A stretch of 64,000 nt of DNA from assembly GCF_900182915.1 (NCBI RefSeq), contig NZ_FXUG01000018.1, positions 1 through 64,000 of the forward strand, in the 5' to 3' direction. Each line of letters opens with the position of its first letter. Position 1 is the first letter of the stretch. This document shows, piece after piece, positions 54,233 to 62,969 of this stretch. Under the pieces are notes generated by a model, which was not told the origin of the DNA, ran no database searches, and saw nothing but the letters and a program-made list of their open reading frames with translations. Both the position numbers and the translations under genes were made by a program. This DNA is from Neorhodopirellula lusitana (GTDB taxonomy: Bacteria > Planctomycetota > Planctomycetia > Pirellulales > Pirellulaceae).

Positions 54233-55327
54233 ATGAACAACCGATTCTCTCTTTTCCGAATTTTGGCCTGCTTTTCACTATTGTTGATTGCATGCCAACA
54301 GCCATCCCGGGGCGAATCAGAAGTCGAAGCGATTGCAGAGGCTTTGGAGACAAACACACCCCGGATGGCGTTGGACGAAGAAGGCCGTCTGGTCAGCTTT
54401 GAACGCGACATTGCCCCGATCTTCCGAGAGCACTGTCTGGAATGTCACGGTCCCGATGAAGCGAAGAATGATTTCCGAGTTGACGATCGCGACATTTTGG
54501 CTGACTACATCGAAGCTGAGGATTCTGAAGCGAGCATGTTGTTCACGGACTACCTGGTTACCGAGGATGACGACATGCTCATGCCGCCACGTAGCCACGG
54601 TGGACCACTGAACGCCGCGGAACTTGCCCTGGTTCAATTGTGGATCAACGAGGGGGCTGATTGGCCCGAAGATGCGATGCTGGATGGTGCCGGTGCACCC
54701 CTTCCCGCCGTGGACGCTGGCAACCTCGCCGATATGTCGTTCCTGGCACGGGTTTGGTCGTTCCAAGGGTTCTTGCACCCGGCGACCGTTCACTTCCCAA
54801 TCGCACTGCTTCTGATCGGCGGCCTGTTCGTTGTCCTGGGTGTGAAGTGGCCCAGCATCGGCACACAAATCCCATTGGCGTGTTTGTTGATCGGTGCCGC
54901 GTCGTCCATTGCCGCGACCGCGATGGGATGGTCCTTCAGTGTTGAAAAGGGCTACGGGTCATGGAACCGCTTCGATTTGGACTCCGAAATTTTCTGGCAT
55001 CGCTGGTCCGCGATCATCGTCACCGTACTATCGACCGTCTTCTCGATCATCGCGTTAATGTCACTTCGCGGCCAGTCAACCAACCATTCTTCACACCACG
55101 CATCCAAATTAACTTCGGTCTGGAAGATCGGGCTGCTAGTCGTCGCCGCGTTAGTCGGTGCAGTGGGGCACCAAGGCGGTGAAATGACCTACGGCAAAGA
55201 TTTCTATCCCAAAGCATTTCGAATTCTGTTGGGCACGCCCGAAACGGAAGCTTCAACGGAAAGCATCGAAAAAGACATCGAAGACAACACCGACCCCTCA
55301 CCTGATCTCGAGATAGTAAGCTTATGA
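54233..55327 (+). CDS. Planctomycete-type cytochrome c / DUF2231 membrane protein
   Basis: This 364-residue protein begins with a lipoprotein-like signal (LACFSLLLIACQQ). It has a haem c motif CLECH at residues 68-72 within IFREHCLECHGPDEAKNDFR, the PSCyt1 signature, and MPPRSHGG with a possible axial Met. The C-terminal half has four membrane segments of DUF2231 type, starting FLHPATVHFPIALLLIGG, then a second region near 205-230 and two at 252-315. It is probably an envelope electron-transfer protein with a haem domain facing the periplasm. It is alone in its orientation between the deoxyhypusine-synthase-like and ppk genes. Confidence 0.88.
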   Translation: MNNRFSLFRILACFSLLLIACQQPSRGESEVEAIAEALETNTPRMALDEEGRLVSFERDIAPIFREHCLECHGPDEAKNDFRVDDRDILADYIEAEDSEASMLFTDYLVTEDDDMLMPPRSHGGPLNAAELALVQLWINEGADWPEDAMLDGAGAPLPAVDAGNLADMSFLARVWSFQGFLHPATVHFPIALLLIGGLFVVLGVKWPSIGTQIPLACLLIGAASSIAATAMGWSFSVEKGYGSWNRFDLDSEIFWHRWSAIIVTVLSTVFSIIALMSLRGQSTNHSSHHASKLTSVWKIGLLVVAALVGAVGHQGGEMTYGKDFYPKAFRILLGTPETEASTESIEKDIEDNTDPSPDLEIVSL

Positions 55328-55467
55328 GTATCTCTCTGGATTAACTCCATCGTTCCATCAATTCAAACTCGTTGGAACCGACACGTGAAATCGTCGCCTC
55401 GTTTGCTATTTCACCTGTGTTTGCCGCCTTTTTTCGTTCTCGCAAAAATATTTCAAGAGTCACATTC

Positions 55468-57771
55468 GTGTCTGCCAGTCGCCCCGCTAAACCTAAACCA
55501 GCCGTCCAGCCCACAGCGGATCGAAAGTCGTCAGAAGCTCTGGCTCAAGCGGAGCCCCCGGTTCGGTATCTCAATCGCGAACTGGAGTGGCTGGAATTCA
55601 ATGCCCGTGTCCTGGAACAAGCCCAAGACCCGCAGATTCAGCTGCTCGAACGCGCCAAGTTCCTGGCCATTACAGGATCCAACTTGGATGAGTTCGTCAT
55701 GGTGCGGGTCGGCAGTCTGAAGCTGCAAAGCCAAGGGAGCGGCGGACGGCGAGATCCCGCTGGACTTACCGCAGCCGAACAACTGCAAGCGGTTGCTCGA
55801 CGTTGCCATCGCCACGTGCAAAGTCAGTACCGAATCCTGCAAGACGAGATTCAGCCGCTACTGGATCAACGACATATCACTCGAGTCGATCTGAATCAGT
55901 GCAGCGACCGAACGCTCGCTGCCGCGGAACGGCATTTCCGCGGTGACGTGGTCGCCGTCCTTTCGCCCCAAGCACTCCACGATCGCCGATTCCCCATGCT
56001 ACCGGGACTCGGAATTCACCTATGTGTCCAGCTTCGCGGCGTTGCTGAACTGTCTCCTCAAAACGGCAGTCAGGTCATCGACAAACCCAGCTCCCGCAAG
56101 TCCAAAGGTGACTCCGCGAACGCAGGACCAGACGAACACGAACCGCAGTTCGCTGTCATTCCGCTTGGCCGAACCTTGCCGCGGATTGTTCCGCTGCCTT
56201 CGGAAAAGTCCGCCGCGGGTGCTGCCATGCCAGGCGGTGGAGAGCACAGCTTTCACTACGTTCTGCTCGAAGATGTGGTCGCCCACTTCGTCAGCGACTT
56301 TTTTCCCGGCCGCGAGGTTGTCCAGTGCAAGCCATTTCGTATCACGCGAAATGCAGACGTTGAACTACGTGAAGACGGCGCTGGTGACTTGCTAGGCGGC
56401 ATGGAAGAGGTCTTGGAAAGTCGTCGACTGTCCGATGTCGTGCGTTTGGAAATGGATGCCAGCTCTAGCGATGCCATCCGCAACTACCTGACCGAAAGCT
56501 TCTATGTTGATCCCGACTTTGTCTTCAACAACGACGGCCCGCTTGACCTGACCTACTTGTTCGGCCTGCACTCACTGGAAGGATTTTCGTCACTACGCGA
56601 TGATCCTTGGCCACCACAACGGTCACCCAAGATCGATCCAACCGAAACGATGTTCACGTCCATCGCGGCGGGCGACATCATGCTGATGCATCCGTACGAA
56701 ACCTTCGATCCAGTCGTCCGGCTAATCGAAGAAGCAGCAACCGATCCGGATGTTCTGGCCGTCAAACAGATTCTCTATCGCACCAGCCGCAACAGCCCCA
56801 TCGTTGCCGCTTTGATCCGAGCCGCCGAACGCGGTAAGTATGTGACCGCGATCGTTGAACTAAAAGCGCGTTTCGACGAAGCCCGAAACATCGAGTGGGC
56901 TCGTGAAATGGAACAAGCCGGCGTCCAAGTCATCTACGGTATCCGTGGTCTCAAAACACACGCCAAGGTTTGCATCATCGTTCGTCGTGAGCCACAAGGA
57001 TTGGTTCGTTACGTCCACTTCGGCACCGGCAACTACAACGAGTCGACGGCCAGTTTGTACGGTGACATTTCCATTCTGACCAAGGACGAATCGCTTGGGA
57101 CGGATGCGACGATGTTCTTCAACGCCGTGACCGGTGCCAGCCAACCACAACCGTTCCAGCAGCTGTCCATTGCACCGCTAACGTTGCGCCGCACTATCCT
57201 GGAAATGATTCGTGGCGAAACCGAACGTTCCAAACAAGGACAAAAAGCGGAGATCATCGTCAAGCTCAACGCGTTGGTCGACACCGAGGTAATCGACACC
57301 CTTTATGAAGCCAGCCAAGCGGGCGTGTCGATCCAACTGAACGTGCGCGGCGTTTGCTGCCTACGGCCTGGAATCCCCGGACTCAGCGACTCAATTGAAG
57401 TCATCTCGATCGTGGACCGCTTCCTCGAGCACGCTCGCTTGATGTATTTCCGACATGGTGGCGACAACAAAATCTTCATCAGTAGCGCCGATTGGATGCC
57501 ACGGAACCTCGATCGGCGAGTCGAATTGCTGGTCCCGGTCAACGAGCCCACCATTCGTAAAACGCTACGCGAAACACTGCAACTTTACTTCCGCGATAAC
57601 CAGAACGCTTGGCGGATGCAGCCGGACGGATCCTACGAACGAATCCGCGCCACCAAAAAACAGAAACCTTTGCGCTCGCAAGAAGTCCTGTACAAACAAG
57701 CGGTCAAAGCGATGCAGGATCTCAAGCAAAGCTCCCACGTTACTTTCGAGACACACCGCCCTTCGAAATAA
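55468..57771 (+). CDS. ppk1: Polyphosphate kinase 1
   Basis: The protein has about 767 residues from the GTG at 55468 (MSASRPAKP). A TTG 32 codons upstream is also possible, but its extension is not family-like. PPK1 makes polyphosphate from ATP. It shows YLNRELEWLEFNARVLEQA, LAITGSNLDEFVMVRVGSL, FDPVVRLIEEAATDPDVLAV, ALIRAAERGKYVTAIVELKA, and GIRGLKTHAKVCIIVRRE with the phosphorylated His. The second active-site His lies in FLEHARLMYFRHGG, near KIFISSADWMPRNLDRRVE. It sits at the membrane or in the cytoplasm. No ppx gene is adjacent. The 140-base gap upstream shows nothing else. Confidence 0.95.
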   Translation: MSASRPAKPKPAVQPTADRKSSEALAQAEPPVRYLNRELEWLEFNARVLEQAQDPQIQLLERAKFLAITGSNLDEFVMVRVGSLKLQSQGSGGRRDPAGLTAAEQLQAVARRCHRHVQSQYRILQDEIQPLLDQRHITRVDLNQCSDRTLAAAERHFRGDVVAVLSPQALHDRRFPMLPGLGIHLCVQLRGVAELSPQNGSQVIDKPSSRKSKGDSANAGPDEHEPQFAVIPLGRTLPRIVPLPSEKSAAGAAMPGGGEHSFHYVLLEDVVAHFVSDFFPGREVVQCKPFRITRNADVELREDGAGDLLGGMEEVLESRRLSDVVRLEMDASSSDAIRNYLTESFYVDPDFVFNNDGPLDLTYLFGLHSLEGFSSLRDDPWPPQRSPKIDPTETMFTSIAAGDIMLMHPYETFDPVVRLIEEAATDPDVLAVKQILYRTSRNSPIVAALIRAAERGKYVTAIVELKARFDEARNIEWAREMEQAGVQVIYGIRGLKTHAKVCIIVRREPQGLVRYVHFGTGNYNESTASLYGDISILTKDESLGTDATMFFNAVTGASQPQPFQQLSIAPLTLRRTILEMIRGETERSKQGQKAEIIVKLNALVDTEVIDTLYEASQAGVSIQLNVRGVCCLRPGIPGLSDSIEVISIVDRFLEHARLMYFRHGGDNKIFISSADWMPRNLDRRVELLVPVNEPTIRKTLRETLQLYFRDNQNAWRMQPDGSYERIRATKKQKPLRSQEVLYKQAVKAMQDLKQSSHVTFETHRPSK

Positions 57772-58143
57772 TAGTCGCGTCGCTCCGTTCTCGTACGGTT
57801 CACGTTCCATGCAACCAAGCTATCCCAATCCAAATCAACACAGCCCAGTTTGTCATTCATGTTGAACCGGTTCTTGCATGCGGACATCTGGTAGACTTGT
57901 CCTGTGTCAGGACCCAATCTTCGAGTTAACGGAGTCGTTAGACTTCGGAAATCAATCGAAAAACCAGCTGAATTCGGATGAGCCCAGCTACGGGCTAACC
58001 CGAAGAGTCGATTCTGGCAATGCACTAGTCTCTTATCCACACTCCAATGTCAGCTCACTCTGCTCGCCAGTCTGGGTTTTGTCCGACCTTGCCTGAGTCC
58101 TGTCTGACATTGATGCGTCAGTCTTCCAGCACTGGATCTTTCC
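57772..58143. other. Intergenic region with a small REP-like stem
   Basis: The 372 bases contain no gene that I can support. AGCCCAGCTACGGGCT at 57985-58000 forms a 5-bp stem (AGCCC/GGGCT) around a six-base loop; this kind of stem is what a RAYT would mobilise, and a broken RAYT lies at 15628-15887. Only one copy was noticed, so it is not called a repeat family. Confidence 0.3.
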
Positions 58144-58467
58144 ATGCCAGCCTCGATGGACCCGATCGTTCGCAGCCGAGTGCTACCTCGCATTTCATTT
58201 CGTGCGGTGATGGTCTTTTCCGTCGTCGCGGCGATCATTGCTGCGGTCGCCCGTGCTGCCGGTGACGGCACTACATTTGCCAAAGCGGTCATCGTCGGCA
58301 TCGCCTTTTTGGCGTTCTTCTTCGTCTTGGCGATGCTCGCGTTCTTGCTGTCATGGATGACTGCGCGACTCACCATTGGACGTTTCGACAATGCCCGCGA
58401 AGGTAACCCATTCGCGAAAGATCAATTGCCACCTCAACTACTTAAGCCACGCGAGCCAGAACAGTGA
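58144..58467 (+). CDS. Small two-helix membrane protein, first gene of an ABC-type operon
   Basis: This 107-residue protein has two hydrophobic segments (about 20-40 and 47-72) and a polar C-terminus (AREGNPFAKDQLPPQLLKPR). Its stop overlaps the GTG start of the next gene by GTGA, so the two are translationally coupled. No family was recognised. Given the downstream large membrane protein and ATPase, it may be an accessory subunit. Confidence 0.7.
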   Translation: MPASMDPIVRSRVLPRISFRAVMVFSVVAAIIAAVARAAGDGTTFAKAVIVGIAFLAFFFVLAMLAFLLSWMTARLTIGRFDNAREGNPFAKDQLPPQLLKPREPEQ

Positions 58468-60815
58468 AGCCACCACTCACTATCACTAGGCTGTTCGCAC
58501 TGGCAGTCGTCGTGCTTGCATGGACCTCACTGACCGCTAGTCATTCCGCTGCTCAACCCGCTGCGCCGACCACCCCAGCTTCATTCCTTGCCAATGATGC
58601 TGAGGGTGTTGTTCGCTTCCCAACCAAAAAGAAGAACGCGTTGGGTTGGACAATGCAGATCCGGCATGCGCAGCACGCAACGGCGGAAGTCACACGAATC
58701 GAAATTGAGTTTGCGACCACCGGCGGCCCCACCACTGCCGACCTGAACCTATCCATCCAACTCACTCCCAAGGCTTCGGGACACGAGACGCCGCAATCCG
58801 CGTCGCGGGTATCGCTTCCGATCACCATTCCTCAAGGCACCAATCGCCAAAGTCTGGTGCGATACGCACCCAAGACGTCCTTCGGCAATCTCTATGAAGT
58901 GCAACTGTTCCAGGATGGACGCAAAATCGATGACTGCAAGGACTTCGTCGGTGAGTCCCTCACACGCCAAGACGCCGGGTTGTACCTCAATCTAAATTTG
59001 CTGGGCAAATGGAACGTATTGTGGATCAATAGTGAAGAAGATCGCACGACTCGTTCGCAATCCTTCGAGAACCTGTTGTTGGGCCAAGAAGTGAGTCCGT
59101 TCTATTCCGTCGAGACGCCCGATGAATGGGACAAACTGATGGACGATGCGACTGTGCAGACATCCACACATGCTTTGCGGGCAATCGACATCGACCAGCT
59201 CCCGAATCACTGGCTCGCCTATCAGCCGTATGATTCTCTGATCATTCATCATTCCGACTGGCTGTCACTGAAAGAACAACAAACCGCGCCTGCCCGAGCG
59301 ATTCGCCAGTGGGTCAATGCTGGTGGCGTTGTTTTAGTCCGCGGTATCAGCCTAAGTGAAACAATCCCATCCGACGAAAAGACCACAACGAGCAACCCGG
59401 GCTCCGCACCCACTCCCGATTCAATTGCCAACGCCAACACGATCATTCAACAGCGGATCGAGAATTTCGATGGATACAGTATCCCGGACAACACGACTTT
59501 CCAGTCCGAAGTTTCGTACATGGATCTAAGTGACAGTCAAATTCGCGAGTGGAGAGAATGGTTTCCCACCGGTGCCCAAACTCTGAAAGATTCATTGGCC
59601 GCCTTCCCGCCCGCGCGTTTGACTTCACAAACCGGAGTGCGTTCGCAAAGTCAGCTGGCCGGCATGGTGATTTACCTGGGCAAACAGCCAATCGGCCGCC
59701 CCATTGAGGTGCTGCAGTGGCAAGCGGCAAGTTCGTTGATGGGTTGGCAGTCGCACCGAATCTTACGCGCCGGGGTGGAACCGATTCTGGGTAGTTCACG
59801 GTTCTTCCAGTGGGTCATCCCTGGCGTCGCTCAGCCTCCCGTTTACACGTTCATGGGACTGCTTGGAATCTTCGTCATCTTGGTCGGACCAGTGGCTTAT
59901 CGCAAAACGGCCAAGTCAGGCCGCGGCTATTTGATGTTTGCGATCGCCCCCTTGCTCGCGATCATCACCACCCTGGCCATGCTCGCCTACGGAGTCATTG
60001 CCGACGGCTTTGGCACCACCACCCGTGTTCGACAAATCACGTGGGTCGACGGCGAAACCGGCGACGCAGTCACGCGAACCCGCAGCACCTATTTTGCCGG
60101 CATCCGGCCGTCCGATGGACTGACTTTCGAAAACAACACCGACGTCACTCTTTTCCCGGATAACCACCAACGAAGCTGGGAATCACAAACTGACGACCGC
60201 TTCCAATTGCGAGGTGAGATCGTCGTCACGGACAAGTCCATCCAGTTCAGTCGCGACTATCTGCCCAGCCGTCAACAGAAACAATTTGTTGCACACCGGC
60301 CCCAAGACAACTGGGGATACTTCACGATCGAGGGAGCAGCACCTGCTTCCTCAAATGAAGTCCAAATCCAAAGTCATGCCAACCAACCGGCGAACGAGAT
60401 GATCGTTCGCGACACCAAGGGTTCTTACTTCTACGCTGAAAACATTCCTCCCAACGAAATCGTCAAGGCAACCCGGCTGACCGATCAAGAAGCGTCCGAA
60501 CGACTCGGGGAACTCTATCAACGCCAGTGGCTAGTCAGTTCCATTGTCGATCGACGCCAATCGCAGACTTCGTCGATGCAAAATTACAATAATGAAGTGT
60601 TCGACATCATCAACCAGCAACTCAACAACCTTTCCAGCGCCGCCAAGCCGACCGACGGAGCCTTCGAGTTTGAGCTGCAATCGCGACTGCAACTGGGATC
60701 GAAACTCCCTCGCAATAGCTTCTTTTGCTTGACTGACTTATCACCTGACGCGATCGCGATTGATAACGCGGTCCCCACCGACAGCATTCACTTCGTAATG
60801 GGTTCGCTACGATGA
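58464..60815 (+). CDS. Large exported membrane protein of an ABC-linked operon
   Basis: This 783-residue protein has a signal peptide (to about residue 30, ending SHSAAQ). A long extracytoplasmic domain of beta-rich type follows, with IHHSDWLSLKEQQ and GGVVLVRGISL near 260-295 resembling the GATase-like fold of some ABC-associated gliding-type proteins. Two or three membrane segments lie near 450-515 (FMGLLGIFVILVGPVAY, MFAIAPLLAIITTLAM), and a C-terminal domain follows. The start is GTG overlapping the previous stop, and its own stop overlaps the ATPase start (ATGA). It may be the extracytoplasmic partner of the ATPase. No conventional permease gene is present in the window. Confidence 0.7.
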   Translation: MKPPLTITRLFALAVVVLAWTSLTASHSAAQPAAPTTPASFLANDAEGVVRFPTKKKNALGWTMQIRHAQHATAEVTRIEIEFATTGGPTTADLNLSIQLTPKASGHETPQSASRVSLPITIPQGTNRQSLVRYAPKTSFGNLYEVQLFQDGRKIDDCKDFVGESLTRQDAGLYLNLNLLGKWNVLWINSEEDRTTRSQSFENLLLGQEVSPFYSVETPDEWDKLMDDATVQTSTHALRAIDIDQLPNHWLAYQPYDSLIIHHSDWLSLKEQQTAPARAIRQWVNAGGVVLVRGISLSETIPSDEKTTTSNPGSAPTPDSIANANTIIQQRIENFDGYSIPDNTTFQSEVSYMDLSDSQIREWREWFPTGAQTLKDSLAAFPPARLTSQTGVRSQSQLAGMVIYLGKQPIGRPIEVLQWQAASSLMGWQSHRILRAGVEPILGSSRFFQWVIPGVAQPPVYTFMGLLGIFVILVGPVAYRKTAKSGRGYLMFAIAPLLAIITTLAMLAYGVIADGFGTTTRVRQITWVDGETGDAVTRTRSTYFAGIRPSDGLTFENNTDVTLFPDNHQRSWESQTDDRFQLRGEIVVTDKSIQFSRDYLPSRQQKQFVAHRPQDNWGYFTIEGAAPASSNEVQIQSHANQPANEMIVRDTKGSYFYAENIPPNEIVKATRLTDQEASERLGELYQRQWLVSSIVDRRQSQTSSMQNYNNEVFDIINQQLNNLSSAAKPTDGAFEFELQSRLQLGSKLPRNSFFCLTDLSPDAIAIDNAVPTDSIHFVMGSLR

Positions 60816-61831
60816 TCGCCAACCCAACGACCACCACCGGTGTTCACACCCAAGGTGAAGAAACGATTGAATTACGTCGGCTCTATCGCTACTTCGGTAA
60901 AACGAAGGCGGTTCACGACATCTCTTTCAGTGTCGCCAAGGGACATGTCTTTGGTTACATCGGTCCCAACGGAGCCGGCAAGACGACCTCGATGCGAATC
61001 CTAGCAACGCTCGACTTGCCAAGCTTTGGTGATGCGTTTGTCGATGGATTCTCGGTGATCAACGACCCGGAACTTGTGCGCCGTCGACTGGGCTTCATGC
61101 CAGACTCGTTCGGAACCTATCGCGACGTCAATTGCGAAGAATACCTCGACTTCTTTGCCCGCGCCTACGGACTGGTTGGTCGTGAACGCACCGAGCGATT
61201 GAAATGGGTACTGGATTTCACCGGCACGATCGGCATGAAGGACAAGCCGATTCGCGGTCTGTCCAAAGGGATGAAGCAACGGCTGTGCCTGGGTCGAGCG
61301 TTAGTCCACGACCCCAAAGTCATGATCCTGGACGAACCGGCAGCCGGTTTGGATCCGCGTGCCCGGATCCAACTTCGTAAGATGATTCGGGAACTGGCCG
61401 ATCGAGGCAAAACGATCCTGATCAGCAGCCACATCCTGACCGAACTCGCCGAAATGTGCGACAGCGTCGGCATCATCGAACAAGGCCAATTGCTCGCAAC
61501 CGGCAGCGTCGAAGACATCCAGCGACAGCGAAACCAAACTCGAGAAATCGTCATCCGGATCCTTGACCGCGCCGAAGAGGCGGCGGCGGCGATCCAAAAA
61601 TCACGACACCCCCATCACATTGCCGGTCCTGAATCGGACACCGGCGGCCAACCTGCCGATGTGATCGTTGACGGAGAACTCGTCCGCTTCGAATTCGAGG
61701 GCGACACTCGCGCCCAAGCCGAACTGGTCAGCTGGCTGGTCAACCAGGGCTTTGCCATAGCCGAGGTCACCGCGCACAAGAAGAGTCTCGAAGACGTCTT
61801 CTTACAAGTCACCGAAGGGCTCGTGCAGTAG
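60812..61831 (+). CDS. ABC transporter ATP-binding protein (ABC-2 / DrrA-type)
   Basis: This 339-residue cytoplasmic ATPase has Walker A IGPNGAGKTTSM at residues 50-61, the signature RGLSKGMKQRLCLGRAL (LSKGM in place of LSGGQ) near 150, Walker B VMILDEPAAGLDP and the switch His in ILISSHILTELAE. The last 90 residues form a C-terminal extension as in DrrA/CcmA-type exporters. It is the third gene of an operon with tight ATGA/GTGA overlaps. The membrane partner is probably the preceding 783-residue protein. The cargo is unknown. Confidence 0.92.
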   Translation: MIANPTTTTGVHTQGEETIELRRLYRYFGKTKAVHDISFSVAKGHVFGYIGPNGAGKTTSMRILATLDLPSFGDAFVDGFSVINDPELVRRRLGFMPDSFGTYRDVNCEEYLDFFARAYGLVGRERTERLKWVLDFTGTIGMKDKPIRGLSKGMKQRLCLGRALVHDPKVMILDEPAAGLDPRARIQLRKMIRELADRGKTILISSHILTELAEMCDSVGIIEQGQLLATGSVEDIQRQRNQTREIVIRILDRAEEAAAAIQKSRHPHHIAGPESDTGGQPADVIVDGELVRFEFEGDTRAQAELVSWLVNQGFAIAEVTAHKKSLEDVFLQVTEGLVQ

Positions 61832-61917
61832 CGGCCCGCACTCACGCCTTTGCTTACGGAAGCACGTTCACGGGAACTTGCGTTCTCGCTTCTGAACAAC
61901 TTCCCCTTCGGCGATAA

Positions 61918-62763
61918 CTATTTGTCATCCAGGGGCAGCAACTCAATTTTGCGGAACTCGGTGGGAGCGCTCTCCGACTGAATCGAGATGGTTCCATGGT
62001 CAAGTAATATCTTGCCATCGACGATCAGCGGCTTCGCTTCCGGATCCCGCGGATCCAGTTGCGGTTTGGAATACTCCAGCACCACATCGCCACCCACTTT
62101 GTGTCGGACAACTTCGCTGCCACGAACTTCGACTTCCACCGTCACCCACTGGTCACCATGAAACGTCTTGGACGTACTGGATGTGCAGTGCGGTTCGAAG
62201 AGATTTCCCTTCAAAACAACATTGGTGCCAGGCGTGCAAAGGTTCAACGTCGACCGCTCGTCCTTGCCGTTACCGCCCAACAACTGCACCTCGATCGAAA
62301 CCGGAAACTTTTGATTGAGCGTCATCAGACTCGGATCCTGGCCATGCAACATCAAACCGTTATTACGAATGGCCCAACCCGGTCCGTTTTCAACTTGCTC
62401 ACCCACAAACCGATACTCCACCCGCAACAAATAGTGCGAGAACGTGTCTTCGTAAAACAGGTGTCCAAATTTGTCGAAGCCTTTCTTTCCCTTCTTGTCC
62501 ATACTCATCAAATCACTGGGCTGGTATCCATCATAGGAAACCACCAACAATCCATCTCGCACACGAAAGGTATCGGCGTAGTTCTCGCCGTACTCATGCC
62601 CGCGAATTTTGGGAGTCCAACCCGACAAGTCCTTCCCATTGAAAAGCTGAATCCAGTCGGCCTGTTTCTCGTCCGCTGAGGCTTCTGCGCCAAACAACGA
62701 CGGCGAAGAACAGAGTGATACAGCCAACGCGAAAAGAACAACACTCGGTAAGTTGAGTCTCAT
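61918..62763 (-). CDS. DUF1080 (3-keto-disaccharide hydrolase-like) protein, exported
   Basis: From the ATG at 62763 the protein has 281 residues with a signal peptide (MRLNLPSVVLFALAVSLCSS, cleavage near FGAEA). Upstream in-frame sequence looks non-coding. The DUF1080 hallmarks are WIQLFNGKDLSGWTPKI, the YLLRVEYRFVGEQVENGPGW stretch, a Trp-rich jelly-roll and IEVQLLGGNGKDERSTLN. DUF1080 is a concanavalin-like fold with glycoside-hydrolase-type activity in related proteins. It is very common in planctomycetes. It is probably periplasmic and used in polysaccharide breakdown. Confidence 0.92.
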   Translation of the reverse strand: MRLNLPSVVLFALAVSLCSSPSLFGAEASADEKQADWIQLFNGKDLSGWTPKIRGHEYGENYADTFRVRDGLLVVSYDGYQPSDLMSMDKKGKKGFDKFGHLFYEDTFSHYLLRVEYRFVGEQVENGPGWAIRNNGLMLHGQDPSLMTLNQKFPVSIEVQLLGGNGKDERSTLNLCTPGTNVVLKGNLFEPHCTSSTSKTFHGDQWVTVEVEVRGSEVVRHKVGGDVVLEYSKPQLDPRDPEAKPLIVDGKILLDHGTISIQSESAPTEFRKIELLPLDDK

Positions 62764-62969
62764 CAATGAATCCAATACGGGGAAGAAAAGAGATCGATTG
62801 CGGCGGGGGCAAACCCATATTCTAGTGGCAATCAAGCATTCAGATCAAAGGACTCTAACTCGAAAAATGCCCGTTGGAACCCCTGACTATCACGGGTTCG
62901 ATGTCAATTCAACGACGGTCGAGCGGCCGATTCGCCAGCCATGATCGCCATCCGGATGTGATCCATCCT

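Noticed and set aside
55372-55467. TTG start for ppk1, 32 codons upstream
   Set aside because: The added residues are not family-like and no ribosome site precedes the TTG. GTG at 55468 gives a normal PPK1 N-terminus.
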